Assembly: GCA_020026155.1 (NCBI GenBank)
Contig: JAHHQX010000004.1
Coordinates: forward strand, 58,100 to 122,099
Source: Actinobacillus sp.
GTDB lineage: Bacteria; Pseudomonadota; Gammaproteobacteria; Enterobacterales; Pasteurellaceae
DNA: 64,000 nucleotides
Reading direction: 5' to 3'
Shown: positions 43,545-51,899 of the stretch, in pieces
How the letters are laid out: the number at the start of each line of letters is the position of its first letter
Numbering within the stretch: position 1 is the stretch's first letter
Program-made: the position numbers and the translations under genes
The notes under the pieces: generated by a model
Databases searched by the model: none
The model's input: only the letters and a program-made list of their open reading frames with translations
Told to the model about the DNA's origin: nothing

Positions 43545-44966
43545 ATGAGTAACGATTTTAGTTTTTTTATTTACGATTATGAAAGCTTTGGTGTCGATCC
43601 TGCGCGTGATCGTCCTGCCCAGTTCGGGGGTATTCGTACCGATGAGAATTTTAATATTATCGGCGAACCCGTGATGTTTTATTGCCAGCAAACTAGTGAT
43701 TATTTGCCATCGCCAGATGCGGTGATGGTTACAGGGATTACGCCACAAGAATGTAATGAAAAGGGCGTTCCAGAATATGAATTTGCCGATAAAATCCTTG
43801 CTGAATTTAGCCAGCCGAATACGTGTATCATGGGTTACAACAATATTCGCTACGATGATGAAATGACACGCTACACATTCTATCGTAATCTGCGAGATCC
43901 ATACGCATATAGTTATCAAGATGGTAATTCTCGCTGGGATTTATTAGATCTCGTGCGTGCGTGTTATGCGTTACGTCCAGAGGGAATTAACTGGGTGTAT
44001 GACGATGATGGGTTACCGTCTTTTCGTTTAGAGCTTTTAACTAAAGCGAATGGCATTGAACATAGCCACGCTCACGATGCGATGGCAGATGTTTATGCGA
44101 CGTTAGAAATGGCGAAATTAATTAAACAGAAACAACCACGTCTTTTTGATTTTTACTTTAAAAATCGCGATAAGAAGAATATTGAAAAGATGATTGATAC
44201 AGCGACATTAACGCCGTTAGTGCATGTTTCTGGTATGTTCGGTAATGCACGTTCAAATGTATCTGTCATTGTGCCATTAGCGTGGAATTTAAAAAATAAA
44301 AACCTCGTGCATTGCTGTGATTTGATGGGCGATGTTGAGGCAATGCTAAAACGTTCAGCTGAAGAAAATCAGCAAATTCTCTACACTAAGCGAACCGAGC
44401 TTGAAGAACAGGGCATTGCGCCCGTACCCCTTAAAGGCGTGCATATCAATAAATGTCCATTTATCGCACCATTAAATACCTTACGTCCACAAGATGTGGA
44501 ACGGCTAGGTATTGATATGGAAAAATGCCAACGTAATTTAGCGTTATTACGAGAATACGCCTATATCCGTGATTTTACATTAGATATTTGTGGGACGGAA
44601 CGTGAGTATCCTGCGGATGAAAATGTAGAAACCGCGCTTTATTCAGGGTTCTTTAGTCGTAATGATATGAATAATTTAGCGATTTTACGGACGTTGCCAG
44701 TAGAGAAGTGGGATGATTGTGGCTTGAAGTTTGAAGATCCGCGTATTCCACAACTTTTATTTCATTTTAAAGCGCGTTATTTCTTTAAAAATCTATCAAG
44801 ACCTGAACAAATTAAGTGGAAAAAATACCGCTTGAATAAAATCGAACAAAAAGCCGCCGAATTTGAAGCGCGTTTTTACGATTTATATCAAGAAAATTTA
44901 GGCGATGAAGAAAAAATAACCTTATTAAGTCAGTTACAGCTTTATGTGAGTAAATTATTTGCCTAG
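43545..44966 (+). CDS. sbcB: Exodeoxyribonuclease I
   Basis: ExoI digests single-stranded DNA 3' to 5' in recombination and mismatch repair. The 473-residue product shows the DEDDh motifs: DYESFGVDPARDRPAQFGG (Asp/Glu), NNIRYDDEMTR, and HAHDAMADVYATLEMAKLI (His/Asp), then the SH3-like and C-terminal helical parts ending with YRLNKIEQKAAEF. Length equals E. coli (475). ExoI binds SSB and is a natural neighbour by function of the recombination and Muk genes in this region. Confidence 0.96.
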   Translation: MSNDFSFFIYDYESFGVDPARDRPAQFGGIRTDENFNIIGEPVMFYCQQTSDYLPSPDAVMVTGITPQECNEKGVPEYEFADKILAEFSQPNTCIMGYNNIRYDDEMTRYTFYRNLRDPYAYSYQDGNSRWDLLDLVRACYALRPEGINWVYDDDGLPSFRLELLTKANGIEHSHAHDAMADVYATLEMAKLIKQKQPRLFDFYFKNRDKKNIEKMIDTATLTPLVHVSGMFGNARSNVSVIVPLAWNLKNKNLVHCCDLMGDVEAMLKRSAEENQQILYTKRTELEEQGIAPVPLKGVHINKCPFIAPLNTLRPQDVERLGIDMEKCQRNLALLREYAYIRDFTLDICGTEREYPADENVETALYSGFFSRNDMNNLAILRTLPVEKWDDCGLKFEDPRIPQLLFHFKARYFFKNLSRPEQIKWKKYRLNKIEQKAAEFEARFYDLYQENLGDEEKITLLSQLQLYVSKLFA

Positions 44967-45017
44967 AATAAGACTCGTTTGATTTTTGTGCGAAATGAGA
45001 ATGAGGAGAAATCAACG

Positions 45018-45944
45018 ATGAAAAAAATTTATTCAATTAGTCTTGTATGTTTAGCAATGATGGGTACTGCATACGCAGTGGAAACAGCAACTACAACTGC
45101 AGCAGCACCTGTTGCCGTAACAGCAGGGATGCATGATAGTTCTGCAATGAAAACCGATCCTATTTTAGGGATCAATCAACCTGCTAACATGACTAAAAAT
45201 GGCAATTCTCTTTATTTAGAAAAACCGGTTAATTTAGATATGTATACTAAACTACGCACTATGGCGGAAAATAGCTATGCAAAATTAACCCATTTAGCTG
45301 AAAACGGTGATGTGAAAGCACAATATGCGTTAGGTTACCTCTATTACAAAGGCGAAGGCGTAGAACAATCTGATATGCGTGCCTTTGAATGGATTACGCG
45401 CGCAGCGGAAGCAGGTTACGCAAAAGCACAATATGAACTTGGCGTAATTTATTACTACGGTTTTGGTCAAATTTATGCGTCTGAAAAAGAGGCTGCAACG
45501 TGGTATGAACGTGCGGCACAAAATGGCTTTGCACAAGCACAATACGTGGCAGGTCGTTTATATTTGAAAGGCTACGGCGTGAAAAAATCTTATCCAAAAG
45601 CGTTTAAATACTTCCAACGCGCTGCCGATCAAAGTGTTGTAAAAGCCCAATATGAATTAGGCTATATGTACCAACACGGTTATGGCGTGAAAAAATCTTA
45701 CGAAGAAGCGTATAAATGGTATATGCGTGCTGCTGATAAAAATGATGGCGATGCGGCTTATGCGCTAGGCGAAATGTATCGTAAAGGTGAGTTTGTGAAA
45801 AAATCTAATGTTGATGCGTATAATTGGTTTGTTAAAGCAAGCCACTCAGAAGATCAACTTGCAAGCTCAAATGCAAATATTGCGCTGACCGATCTTCAAA
45901 AAGTGTTAACACCCGCTGAACGCCAACAATTAAATCTTCACTAA
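45018..45944 (+). CDS. Exported Sel1-repeat protein
   Basis: The 308-residue product has a signal peptide (MKKIYSISLVCLAMMGTAYA) and, from about residue 95, five Sel1-like repeats of 36-37 residues each (A-x-x-G-x-x-x-A-Q-Y-x-L-G-x-x-Y-x-x-G-x-G-V-x-x-S), making an alpha-solenoid for protein binding in the periplasm. The fifth repeat is less regular. Sel1 proteins in this family act as adaptors in envelope stress or secretion; no specific partner is visible. The start is the ATG after GAGGAGAAATC. Its terminator follows. Confidence 0.85.
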   Translation: MKKIYSISLVCLAMMGTAYAVETATTTAAAPVAVTAGMHDSSAMKTDPILGINQPANMTKNGNSLYLEKPVNLDMYTKLRTMAENSYAKLTHLAENGDVKAQYALGYLYYKGEGVEQSDMRAFEWITRAAEAGYAKAQYELGVIYYYGFGQIYASEKEAATWYERAAQNGFAQAQYVAGRLYLKGYGVKKSYPKAFKYFQRAADQSVVKAQYELGYMYQHGYGVKKSYEEAYKWYMRAADKNDGDAAYALGEMYRKGEFVKKSNVDAYNWFVKASHSEDQLASSNANIALTDLQKVLTPAERQQLNLH

Positions 45945-45969
45945 TTTGTGCTAACGCACATAAAAGCAG

Positions 45970-45998
45970 AAAACCGCTACCTCGTTAGCGGTTTTTTA
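45970..45998 (+). terminator. Terminator of the Sel1 gene
   Basis: AAACCGCTA-CCTCGT-TAGCGGTTT is followed by TTTATT. Confidence 0.9.
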
Positions 45999-46021
45999 TT
46001 GGATTAAAAATATTCAATTTG

Positions 46022-46041
46022 TACTGTTTATTTTTACAGTA
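46022..46041. promoter_or_regulatory. LexA box before dinB
   Basis: TACTGTTTATTTTTACAGTA keeps both CTG-N10-CAG half-sites of the SOS box and the flanking TA. It ends 44 bp before the dinB start, so dinB is very probably LexA-repressed and DNA-damage induced. Confidence 0.88.
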
Positions 46042-46085
46042 AACCTGTTACACTACCCAAAAATTTTCTTTTTCTATAAGGTACG

Positions 46086-47159
46086 ATGACTAAGAAGCAA
46101 CGCAAAATCATTCATATTGATATGGACTGTTTTTACGCATCAATTGAGATTCGGGATAAACCGCATTTGCGCGATAAGCCTGTTGCCGTAGGAGGAAGCG
46201 CTTATGAGCGAGGCGTGTTATCAACGTGCAATTATGTCGCACGTAAATACGGGTTGCATAGCGCGATGCCTACCGCGCAGGCATTTAAAAAATGTCCTGA
46301 TCTGGTGCTACTGCCCGTGAATATGCCGTTGTATCGTCAGATTTCCCAACAAATCCAGCAGATTTTCCATGAATATACTGATCTGGTTGAGCCGTTATCG
46401 TTAGATGAGGCGTATTTAGATGTCACGGATTGTACGCGTTGCCAAGGTTCGGCGACGTGGATAGCTGAGGAAATTCGGCAACGGATTTTCAAAACAACAG
46501 GATTAACCGCTTCAGCAGGTGTTGCACCGCTAAAATTTTTAGCCAAAATCGCCTCGGATCAGAACAAACCGAATGGTATTTTTGTAATAAAACCACAAGA
46601 TGTAGATGCCTTTGTTTATCAATTACCGCTGAAAAAAATTCCGAGTGTCGGTAAGGTAACGAATGAAAAACTCAATCAAATGGGGTTGCATACCTGTGGC
46701 GATGTGCAAAAAGTTGAGCAACATTTAATTCTTAGCCAATTTGGAAAATTAGGGCATCGTATCTGGCAATTTAGTCATGGTTTAGATTCGCGTGAGGTAC
46801 AGCCACATCGGCAACGCAAATCTATTGGGGTAGAGCGAACGGTTATCCATGATTTTGTTACTTATGAGCAGGCGCTACCGTTATTAGATGAGCTTTTTGA
46901 GTTATTAAAAAAACGGATTTTTCGTGTATCTCCTCATGTGCCTTTGCAACATTTCACGAAATTAAGTATTAAATTAAAGTTTGATGATTTTAGTCAAACG
47001 ACATTAGAAAAAACGGGTCTTACTTTTGGTTTAGAAAGTTTTAAACAATTATTGACGCAAATTTGGCAAAGAAGTCATGGGCGAGCAGTGCGCTTAATTG
47101 GTGTGCAAGTTCAAATGCCAAACGAAGCCAAAGAAAGTCAGCAAATGAGTCTTTGGTAA
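46086..47159 (+). CDS. dinB: DNA polymerase IV
   Basis: Error-prone Y-family polymerase for lesion bypass. The 357-residue product has the catalytic motifs HIDMDCFYASIE and LSLDEAYLDVT, the thumb HhH part (IPSVGKVTNEKLNQMG), the little-finger domain and the C-terminal beta-clamp peptide QQMSLW. Length fits E. coli (351). A LexA box lies upstream and AAGGTACG precedes ATG. Confidence 0.96.
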   Translation: MTKKQRKIIHIDMDCFYASIEIRDKPHLRDKPVAVGGSAYERGVLSTCNYVARKYGLHSAMPTAQAFKKCPDLVLLPVNMPLYRQISQQIQQIFHEYTDLVEPLSLDEAYLDVTDCTRCQGSATWIAEEIRQRIFKTTGLTASAGVAPLKFLAKIASDQNKPNGIFVIKPQDVDAFVYQLPLKKIPSVGKVTNEKLNQMGLHTCGDVQKVEQHLILSQFGKLGHRIWQFSHGLDSREVQPHRQRKSIGVERTVIHDFVTYEQALPLLDELFELLKKRIFRVSPHVPLQHFTKLSIKLKFDDFSQTTLEKTGLTFGLESFKQLLTQIWQRSHGRAVRLIGVQVQMPNEAKESQQMSLW

Positions 47160-47236
47160 ATTTTGCTTGAAATTTTTTTAGGAAAAAGGCTATATTCCGC
47201 AAGAATATTATAAAGTTATAAATTAAGGAGTTTTTT

Positions 47237-48103
47237 ATGATGCGAATTTTATTGTTCCTCGCAACCAACTTAGCGGTATTGTTTATTTTTAACATTATTT
47301 TGTCGTTAACGGGGATTCGTTCGCAAGACGCGATGGGATTACTTATCCTCGCCGCATTATTTGGTTTCGTAGGATCTTTTATTTCCCTTTGGTTTTCAAG
47401 AGGAATTGCATTACGTGCGGTAAATGGTGAAGTGATTACCCAGCCACGTAACCAGATGGAAGATTGGTTAATGCAAACCATTAGCTATTTAGCACAAAAA
47501 GATGGATTACCAATGCCTGAAGTGGCAATTTATGCCTCACCAGATATGAATGCTTTCGCCACTGGTCCAAGCAAAAGTAAATCGTTAATTGCAGTAAGTA
47601 CGGCATTAATGGAAGGCATGACTCCCGAAGAAGTCCAAGCTGTATTAGCGCATGAAATGAGCCATATTAAAAATGGCGACATGGTAACGATGGCCTTGTT
47701 ACAAGGGGTAGTGAATACTTTCGTAACGTTCTTATCTCGCCTTATCGCAAATGCAGTGGCCACAACGCGTAGTGATGAAGAAGATAATGGTGAATTGAGT
47801 TATGGGATTTATTTTATCGTTTCCATGATCTTAGAACTTGTTTTTGGGGTACTTGCGAGTATCATTGTGATGTGGTTCTCACGTTTCCGTGAATACCGTG
47901 CGGATGCAGGTGCGGCGCGATTAGTGGGTAAACAAAAAATGATTGATGCATTACGCCGTTTAGAACAGGTTTCTGATCCGCATGAGATGGAAGGTTCCTT
48001 GGCTGCATTTGGGATCAACGGTAAACGTGGCAATATTATGGATTTATTCTTAAGTCACCCGCCACTTGAAAAACGTATTGAAGCATTGCAAAAAATGCAA
48101 TAA
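47237..48103 (+). CDS. htpX: Membrane zinc metalloprotease HtpX
   Basis: HtpX degrades misfolded membrane proteins together with FtsH. The 288-residue product has two N-terminal membrane helices (about 4-24 and 33-53), the zinc motif HEMSHIKNGD, two more hydrophobic stretches around 155-215, and the third zinc ligand in FREYRADAGAARLVG. Length equals E. coli HtpX (293). TAAGGAG precedes ATG. A terminator lies between it and epmC. Confidence 0.96.
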   Translation: MMRILLFLATNLAVLFIFNIILSLTGIRSQDAMGLLILAALFGFVGSFISLWFSRGIALRAVNGEVITQPRNQMEDWLMQTISYLAQKDGLPMPEVAIYASPDMNAFATGPSKSKSLIAVSTALMEGMTPEEVQAVLAHEMSHIKNGDMVTMALLQGVVNTFVTFLSRLIANAVATTRSDEEDNGELSYGIYFIVSMILELVFGVLASIIVMWFSRFREYRADAGAARLVGKQKMIDALRRLEQVSDPHEMEGSLAAFGINGKRGNIMDLFLSHPPLEKRIEALQKMQ

Positions 48104-48120
48104 AAAAGATAATTTTTCCA

Positions 48121-48145
48121 AAAGCAGGGAAGTCCCTGCTTTTTC
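48121..48145 (+). terminator. Terminator between htpX and epmC
   Basis: AAAGCAGGGA-AG-TCCCTGCTTT is followed by TTCTTT. Confidence 0.85.
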
Positions 48146-48167
48146 TTTGGCAATATTTGAGGAAATT

Positions 48168-48713
48168 ATGACGCAGGAAGTACATCAACTTGATGATATT
48201 ATTTCAATTTTTAATCAATGTTTTAGTGAAGAATTTAATACACGCTTGGTAAAAGGCGGCGATGAGCCACTTTATTCTCCCGCAAATGAGGAACGTCCTT
48301 ATCATGCGATTTATTTTGCACGTGGCTTTTATAGCAGTGCATTACACGAAATTGCTCACTGGCTTATCGCTGGCAAAGAACGTCGTTTATTAGAAGATTT
48401 TGGTTATTGGTATGAACCAGACGGTCGTTCTGAGGAACGCCAACGCGAGTTTGAAAAGGTCGAAGTCAAACCGCAAGCTACCGAGTGGATTTTAGCGCAA
48501 GCTGCAGGGCATCGTTTTTTTGCAAGTAGTGATAATTTAAATGGTAACGCAGGAAATACGGCACCTTTTAAACAAGCCGTCTATGAACAAGTCAAAGCCT
48601 ATATTGCCAATGGTTTACCGCCCCGTACGGCAAAATTACGCGAAGCATTGTGTGATTTCTATGGAACAAAGAAAACCCTAGATATTGCAAATTTTGATGT
48701 CACTCGTATCTAA
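48168..48713 (+). CDS. epmC: Elongation factor P hydroxylase EpmC
   Basis: EpmC (YfcM) hydroxylates the lysine of EF-P after EpmA/EpmB have attached beta-lysine. The 181-residue product has the family's metal-site helix SALHEIAHWLIAGKERRL, DFGYWYEPDGRSEERQREFE and LREALCDFYG. Length equals E. coli (182). ATG 48168 follows TGAGGAAATT; a longer frame overlaps htpX and lacks support. It completes, with epmB at 5610, two of three EF-P modification genes in the window. Confidence 0.93.
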   Translation: MTQEVHQLDDIISIFNQCFSEEFNTRLVKGGDEPLYSPANEERPYHAIYFARGFYSSALHEIAHWLIAGKERRLLEDFGYWYEPDGRSEERQREFEKVEVKPQATEWILAQAAGHRFFASSDNLNGNAGNTAPFKQAVYEQVKAYIANGLPPRTAKLREALCDFYGTKKTLDIANFDVTRI

Positions 48714-48716
48714 TAA

Positions 48717-48763
48717 AAATCCCCTTTTTATACACGGTTAAAAGCGTATGAAAAGGGGATTTT
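48717..48763. terminator. Terminator between epmC and matP
   Basis: AAATCCCCTTTT and AAAAGGGGATTT pair around a 22-nt loop. A half copy of the intergenic palindrome (AAAATTTTACGAAAAACACG) follows up to the matP stop. Confidence 0.75.
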
Positions 48764-48794
48764 GCATAAAATTTTACGAAAAACACGGCGTGTT

Positions 48795-49250
48795 TTAATG
48801 CTCGTGATCTAAAAGCGCTTCAAGGCTACTTTTCATATCGGTTACTTGATTGGCGTAGAGATGTTTTTTCTCTTGTTCTTCAATCATATAAATAATCGTT
48901 TCAGAGAGTGTCATATTCATTTTCTTTGAATATTCCGCCAAGCGACGCCATACCGCAAAGTTTAAATCAATAGATTTTTTGCGAGTATGTTGATGTTCGG
49001 CATTGAAAAACCGTTTCCGTTTTGCACGAATTGCCTGATCAAGCTTGACTTTGAGATCAGGGTGAAGATGTTGTTTGACCCAGTTTTCGATAAACTCCGC
49101 ATTATGTTCATTTTCTACTAAAGCCTGCGTAAATTGCTGATTGGCACTTTTTTCCTGATAGCGACAAATATTTTCCTGATTGCGATATTTACGCATAAGG
49201 TAAAGCCACTTCCATTTTGCTTCTTGATTTTCTAATTGTTGGTATTTCAT
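48795..49250 (-). CDS. matP: Macrodomain Ter protein MatP
   Basis: MatP binds matS sites and holds the replication-terminus domain together, excluding MukBEF and bridging to the divisome. The 151-residue product has the N-terminal four-helix part starting MKYQQLENQEAKWKWLYL, the strongly conserved FNAEHQHTRKKSIDL stretch that leads into the ribbon-helix-helix DNA-binding domain, and a short C-terminal coiled coil (YANQVTDMKSSLEALL). The start is the MKYQQ methionine; an upstream start would overlap a matS-like site. Its presence with mukBEF agrees with the known co-occurrence. Confidence 0.95.
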   Translation of the reverse strand: MKYQQLENQEAKWKWLYLMRKYRNQENICRYQEKSANQQFTQALVENEHNAEFIENWVKQHLHPDLKVKLDQAIRAKRKRFFNAEHQHTRKKSIDLNFAVWRRLAEYSKKMNMTLSETIIYMIEEQEKKHLYANQVTDMKSSLEALLDHEH

Positions 49251-49261
49251 AGATAATAAAT

Positions 49262-49274
49262 GTGACGTTGTAAC
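49262..49274. promoter_or_regulatory. matS-like site at the matP start
   Basis: GTGACGTTGTAAC matches the matS consensus GTGACRNYGTCAC at 12 of 13 positions (A for C at position 11). It lies 11 bp upstream of the matP start codon, where MatP binding could repress its own gene. Confidence 0.5.
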
Positions 49275-49458
49275 TAATAGCATTATAAAGTAAGACTGGT
49301 TAAAAAGCGAGTCATTTTTAACCAGAGCAAATGTAGCATATTATAAAAATAATTCAAAAGAGTTATAAAAAGAAGTAAAATGATCAAATCATTTTCCTTA
49401 TGCAACGTAAGTGAAAGGAAAATCGTTTACAAAAAAGGAAGTTATAAGGAAATTTTCT

Positions 49459-50304
49459 ATGTATTTAAAAGAGTTATCGCATTTCAATATTAAAAAACTG
49501 TATTTAGAACTCGCTGTTCTATTGTCGCAAGTAGATGATGAATTTTTACCAACAAATCGTCTATTGAATGCGATGGATAGTGAAAGTAATGCTTTTTTTC
49601 AGGCTTATTCTCAAAACAATAATATTGATACATTGCCAACCTTTAATCTTTGGAAAGCATTGGCACGCGATGAATTACTCGAAAAATTTAGCCATTATTT
49701 TAATGGCTGTATTGACGATCTCAAACTGGCACTGTTAGAAACGGTTATCAATGAGAGCGTTTATTATTATCAAAGTGCAGATATCTTTGGGGTCGCAGAG
49801 AAAAAATATTCACGCGTTGATGTGGTTGAAGATCTGGCGGCACTTATTGCGAATATTAATCATACTGCTGTTGTAGTGCTTTCAAATATTTTTACGCGTT
49901 ATGGCAACGATCCCGTGCTAAAAAATGAGATTATCCAGAAAATCTTAGCCAGTGGAGCAGATTTATTTTCTATTAACGAGAATATGCTTAGTCTTTATTT
50001 ATTCTCGTATGAAAAAGTACGTTTGGAAATTCTCACCGCGACTGCAAAACAATGTATTGATAATGCGTTGGCAGGTTTACAAAAAGACAATGCGCCCTTT
50101 ACGCTAAAAGATAAAAAATATCTCCTTTTAGAATTAATTATGTTCGCGTATGGAGCGGGGGATTTAAGCGAGAATCAACGCCAATTTTTAGAACATATTT
50201 GTGATGATTTAAGTATTGAAAAAGTACAAATTGATGAATTTAAAGATGTCGCCAAAAATTTAGGCAGTGCGATTAAGGCGACAAATGCTTTAATTAACCA
50301 GTAA
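49459..50304 (+). CDS. Hypothetical protein with TerB-like C-terminus
   Basis: The 281-residue soluble product is mostly helical. The C-terminal 80 residues (KDKKYLLLELIMFAYGAGDLSENQRQFLEHICDDL and on to IDEF) resemble the TerB/DjlA-type helical fold, in which an acidic pair may bind metal; here D-L-S-E-N-Q takes the place of the usual D-G-x-x-x-x-E. The N-terminal 200 residues are unfamiliar. ATG 49459 follows AAGGAAATTTTC; a longer frame starting at 49411 is less likely. It stands alone between matP and a terminator. Function is unknown. Confidence 0.65.
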   Translation: MYLKELSHFNIKKLYLELAVLLSQVDDEFLPTNRLLNAMDSESNAFFQAYSQNNNIDTLPTFNLWKALARDELLEKFSHYFNGCIDDLKLALLETVINESVYYYQSADIFGVAEKKYSRVDVVEDLAALIANINHTAVVVLSNIFTRYGNDPVLKNEIIQKILASGADLFSINENMLSLYLFSYEKVRLEILTATAKQCIDNALAGLQKDNAPFTLKDKKYLLLELIMFAYGAGDLSENQRQFLEHICDDLSIEKVQIDEFKDVAKNLGSAIKATNALINQ

Positions 50305-50331
50305 AAATAGAGAAAAGCGGGGAAAAAAAGA

Positions 50332-50358
50332 GGGAAAGCATTTGCTTTCCCCTTTTTA
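50332..50358. terminator. Bidirectional terminator before ppnN
   Basis: GGGAAAGCA-TT-TGCTTTCCC is flanked by A-rich and T-rich runs and serves the convergent genes on both sides. Confidence 0.88.
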
Positions 50359-50362
50359 TTTT

Positions 50363-51733
50363 TTAGTGGTTATGCACGATTTCATAGCACGGTTCGTACG
50401 GCGTACCGGTTGGAAGTTTCATTCGATCTTGTTGAATGAAAGCTCGCAATAATTTATCCATTTTACGCATGAGCGCACTTTCACCATGAAGCTTAAATTT
50501 ACCATATTTCGCAATTGCATCTTGTGCATCAGGTTTAATATTACCCGCAACGATTCCTGAGAAGGCGCGGCGTAAATTTGCCACTAATGCCATTTCAGGT
50601 TGATCAAGATGCAGATTAAGCGCAGCCATATTTTCATGGGTTGGATGGAAAGGTTTTTGCAATGCCTCTTCTACATAAAGTGACCAGTTAAAGCAATACG
50701 CATCATTGCGCTCTTGGCGTTGCAACGTGACTTCTTCAATACCTTTTTTCATTGCTTTGGCTACTGCATTCGGATCATCAATAATAATATCGTAATATTG
50801 ACGTACATTTTCACCAAATACATCCACCATAAATTGATTAATCGCATTAAAGTAACCTTCGCATTCTTTAGGACCCGTTAAGATAAGGGGTAAAACGAGA
50901 TCTTGGTTTTTTGGATGCATTTTAATGCCCAATACATAAAGGAACTCTTCAAATGTGCCTGGGCCGCCTGGGAAAATTAAAATACCATGCCCAAGACGCA
51001 CGAAAGCCTCAAGGCGTTTTTCGATATCCGGCATAATAACCAATTCATTCACAATCGGGTTTGGTGCTTCAGAGGCGATAATAGATGGCTCCGTAATTCC
51101 AATAAAACGACTTTCTTTATAGCGTTGGTTTGCATGAGCGATCGCTGCACCTTTCATTGGTGCTTCCATGACACCCGCACCACACCCCGTCACGATATTT
51201 AATTCACGGTAACCAAGTTCGCAACCTACAGCACGACAGTAAGCGTATTCTACTTCATTAATAGAATGACCGCCCCAGCAAACAACGAGATTCGGTTTTA
51301 CATTACTAAGCAAAGCCCGTGCGTTACGCAGAATATCAAAAACTTGATTCGTTAAATAACGGCTATCTTGAATATCCCATGGATTTGTACGATGTTTAAG
51401 AATATGGACGAAGAGGATATCTCGGAGTACAGCAAAAAGATGATATTGAATATTAATGATCATTTTATCATCCACAAAGGCACTTTCTGGCGGATTATAA
51501 AGTGCAAGGGCGACGCCACGTTCACGGCGTAAGAGTTCAATATCAAAATCTTCGTATCGGCTTAATAAAGCACGGCTATCATCTGTGGTAATACCAGAAT
51601 TAAGCACTGCAAGTGAACAGTTACGGTAAAGTTGATACAGCGGGCTTTTGGCGGTTTTAGCGAGCGATTCAACCTCTAAATGGGAAAGTTGATCCATACT
51701 GCCTTTTGGATTTACTTCATAAACTCTTTGCAT
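50363..51733 (-). CDS. ppnN: Pyrimidine/purine nucleotide 5'-monophosphate nucleosidase
   Basis: PpnN (YgdH) cuts nucleoside monophosphates to base and ribose-5-phosphate and is switched on by (p)ppGpp. The 456-residue product has the N-terminal PpnN-specific domain, the LOG/lysine-decarboxylase-like Rossmann core with CWGGHSI, TGCGAGVMEAPMKGAAIAHA and the catalytic PGGPGTFEEFLYVLG, and the C-terminal domain of this family. Length equals E. coli (454). Single gene. Confidence 0.94.
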   Translation of the reverse strand: MQRVYEVNPKGSMDQLSHLEVESLAKTAKSPLYQLYRNCSLAVLNSGITTDDSRALLSRYEDFDIELLRRERGVALALYNPPESAFVDDKMIINIQYHLFAVLRDILFVHILKHRTNPWDIQDSRYLTNQVFDILRNARALLSNVKPNLVVCWGGHSINEVEYAYCRAVGCELGYRELNIVTGCGAGVMEAPMKGAAIAHANQRYKESRFIGITEPSIIASEAPNPIVNELVIMPDIEKRLEAFVRLGHGILIFPGGPGTFEEFLYVLGIKMHPKNQDLVLPLILTGPKECEGYFNAINQFMVDVFGENVRQYYDIIIDDPNAVAKAMKKGIEEVTLQRQERNDAYCFNWSLYVEEALQKPFHPTHENMAALNLHLDQPEMALVANLRRAFSGIVAGNIKPDAQDAIAKYGKFKLHGESALMRKMDKLLRAFIQQDRMKLPTGTPYEPCYEIVHNH

Positions 51734-51899
51734 AAAAAATACTCCAAAAAATGAGCGAAAATTTTATTCTCTAAGACTCTTTCCAAGAAATCAATGATCT
51801 AAAACAGTATTTTATAAAATCTCAGAGAAATTGCCCGCAACAGCAAAAAATGTGCCATAATGTCGCGTTTAATTTTAAAGATGATTAAGAAGAAAGCGC

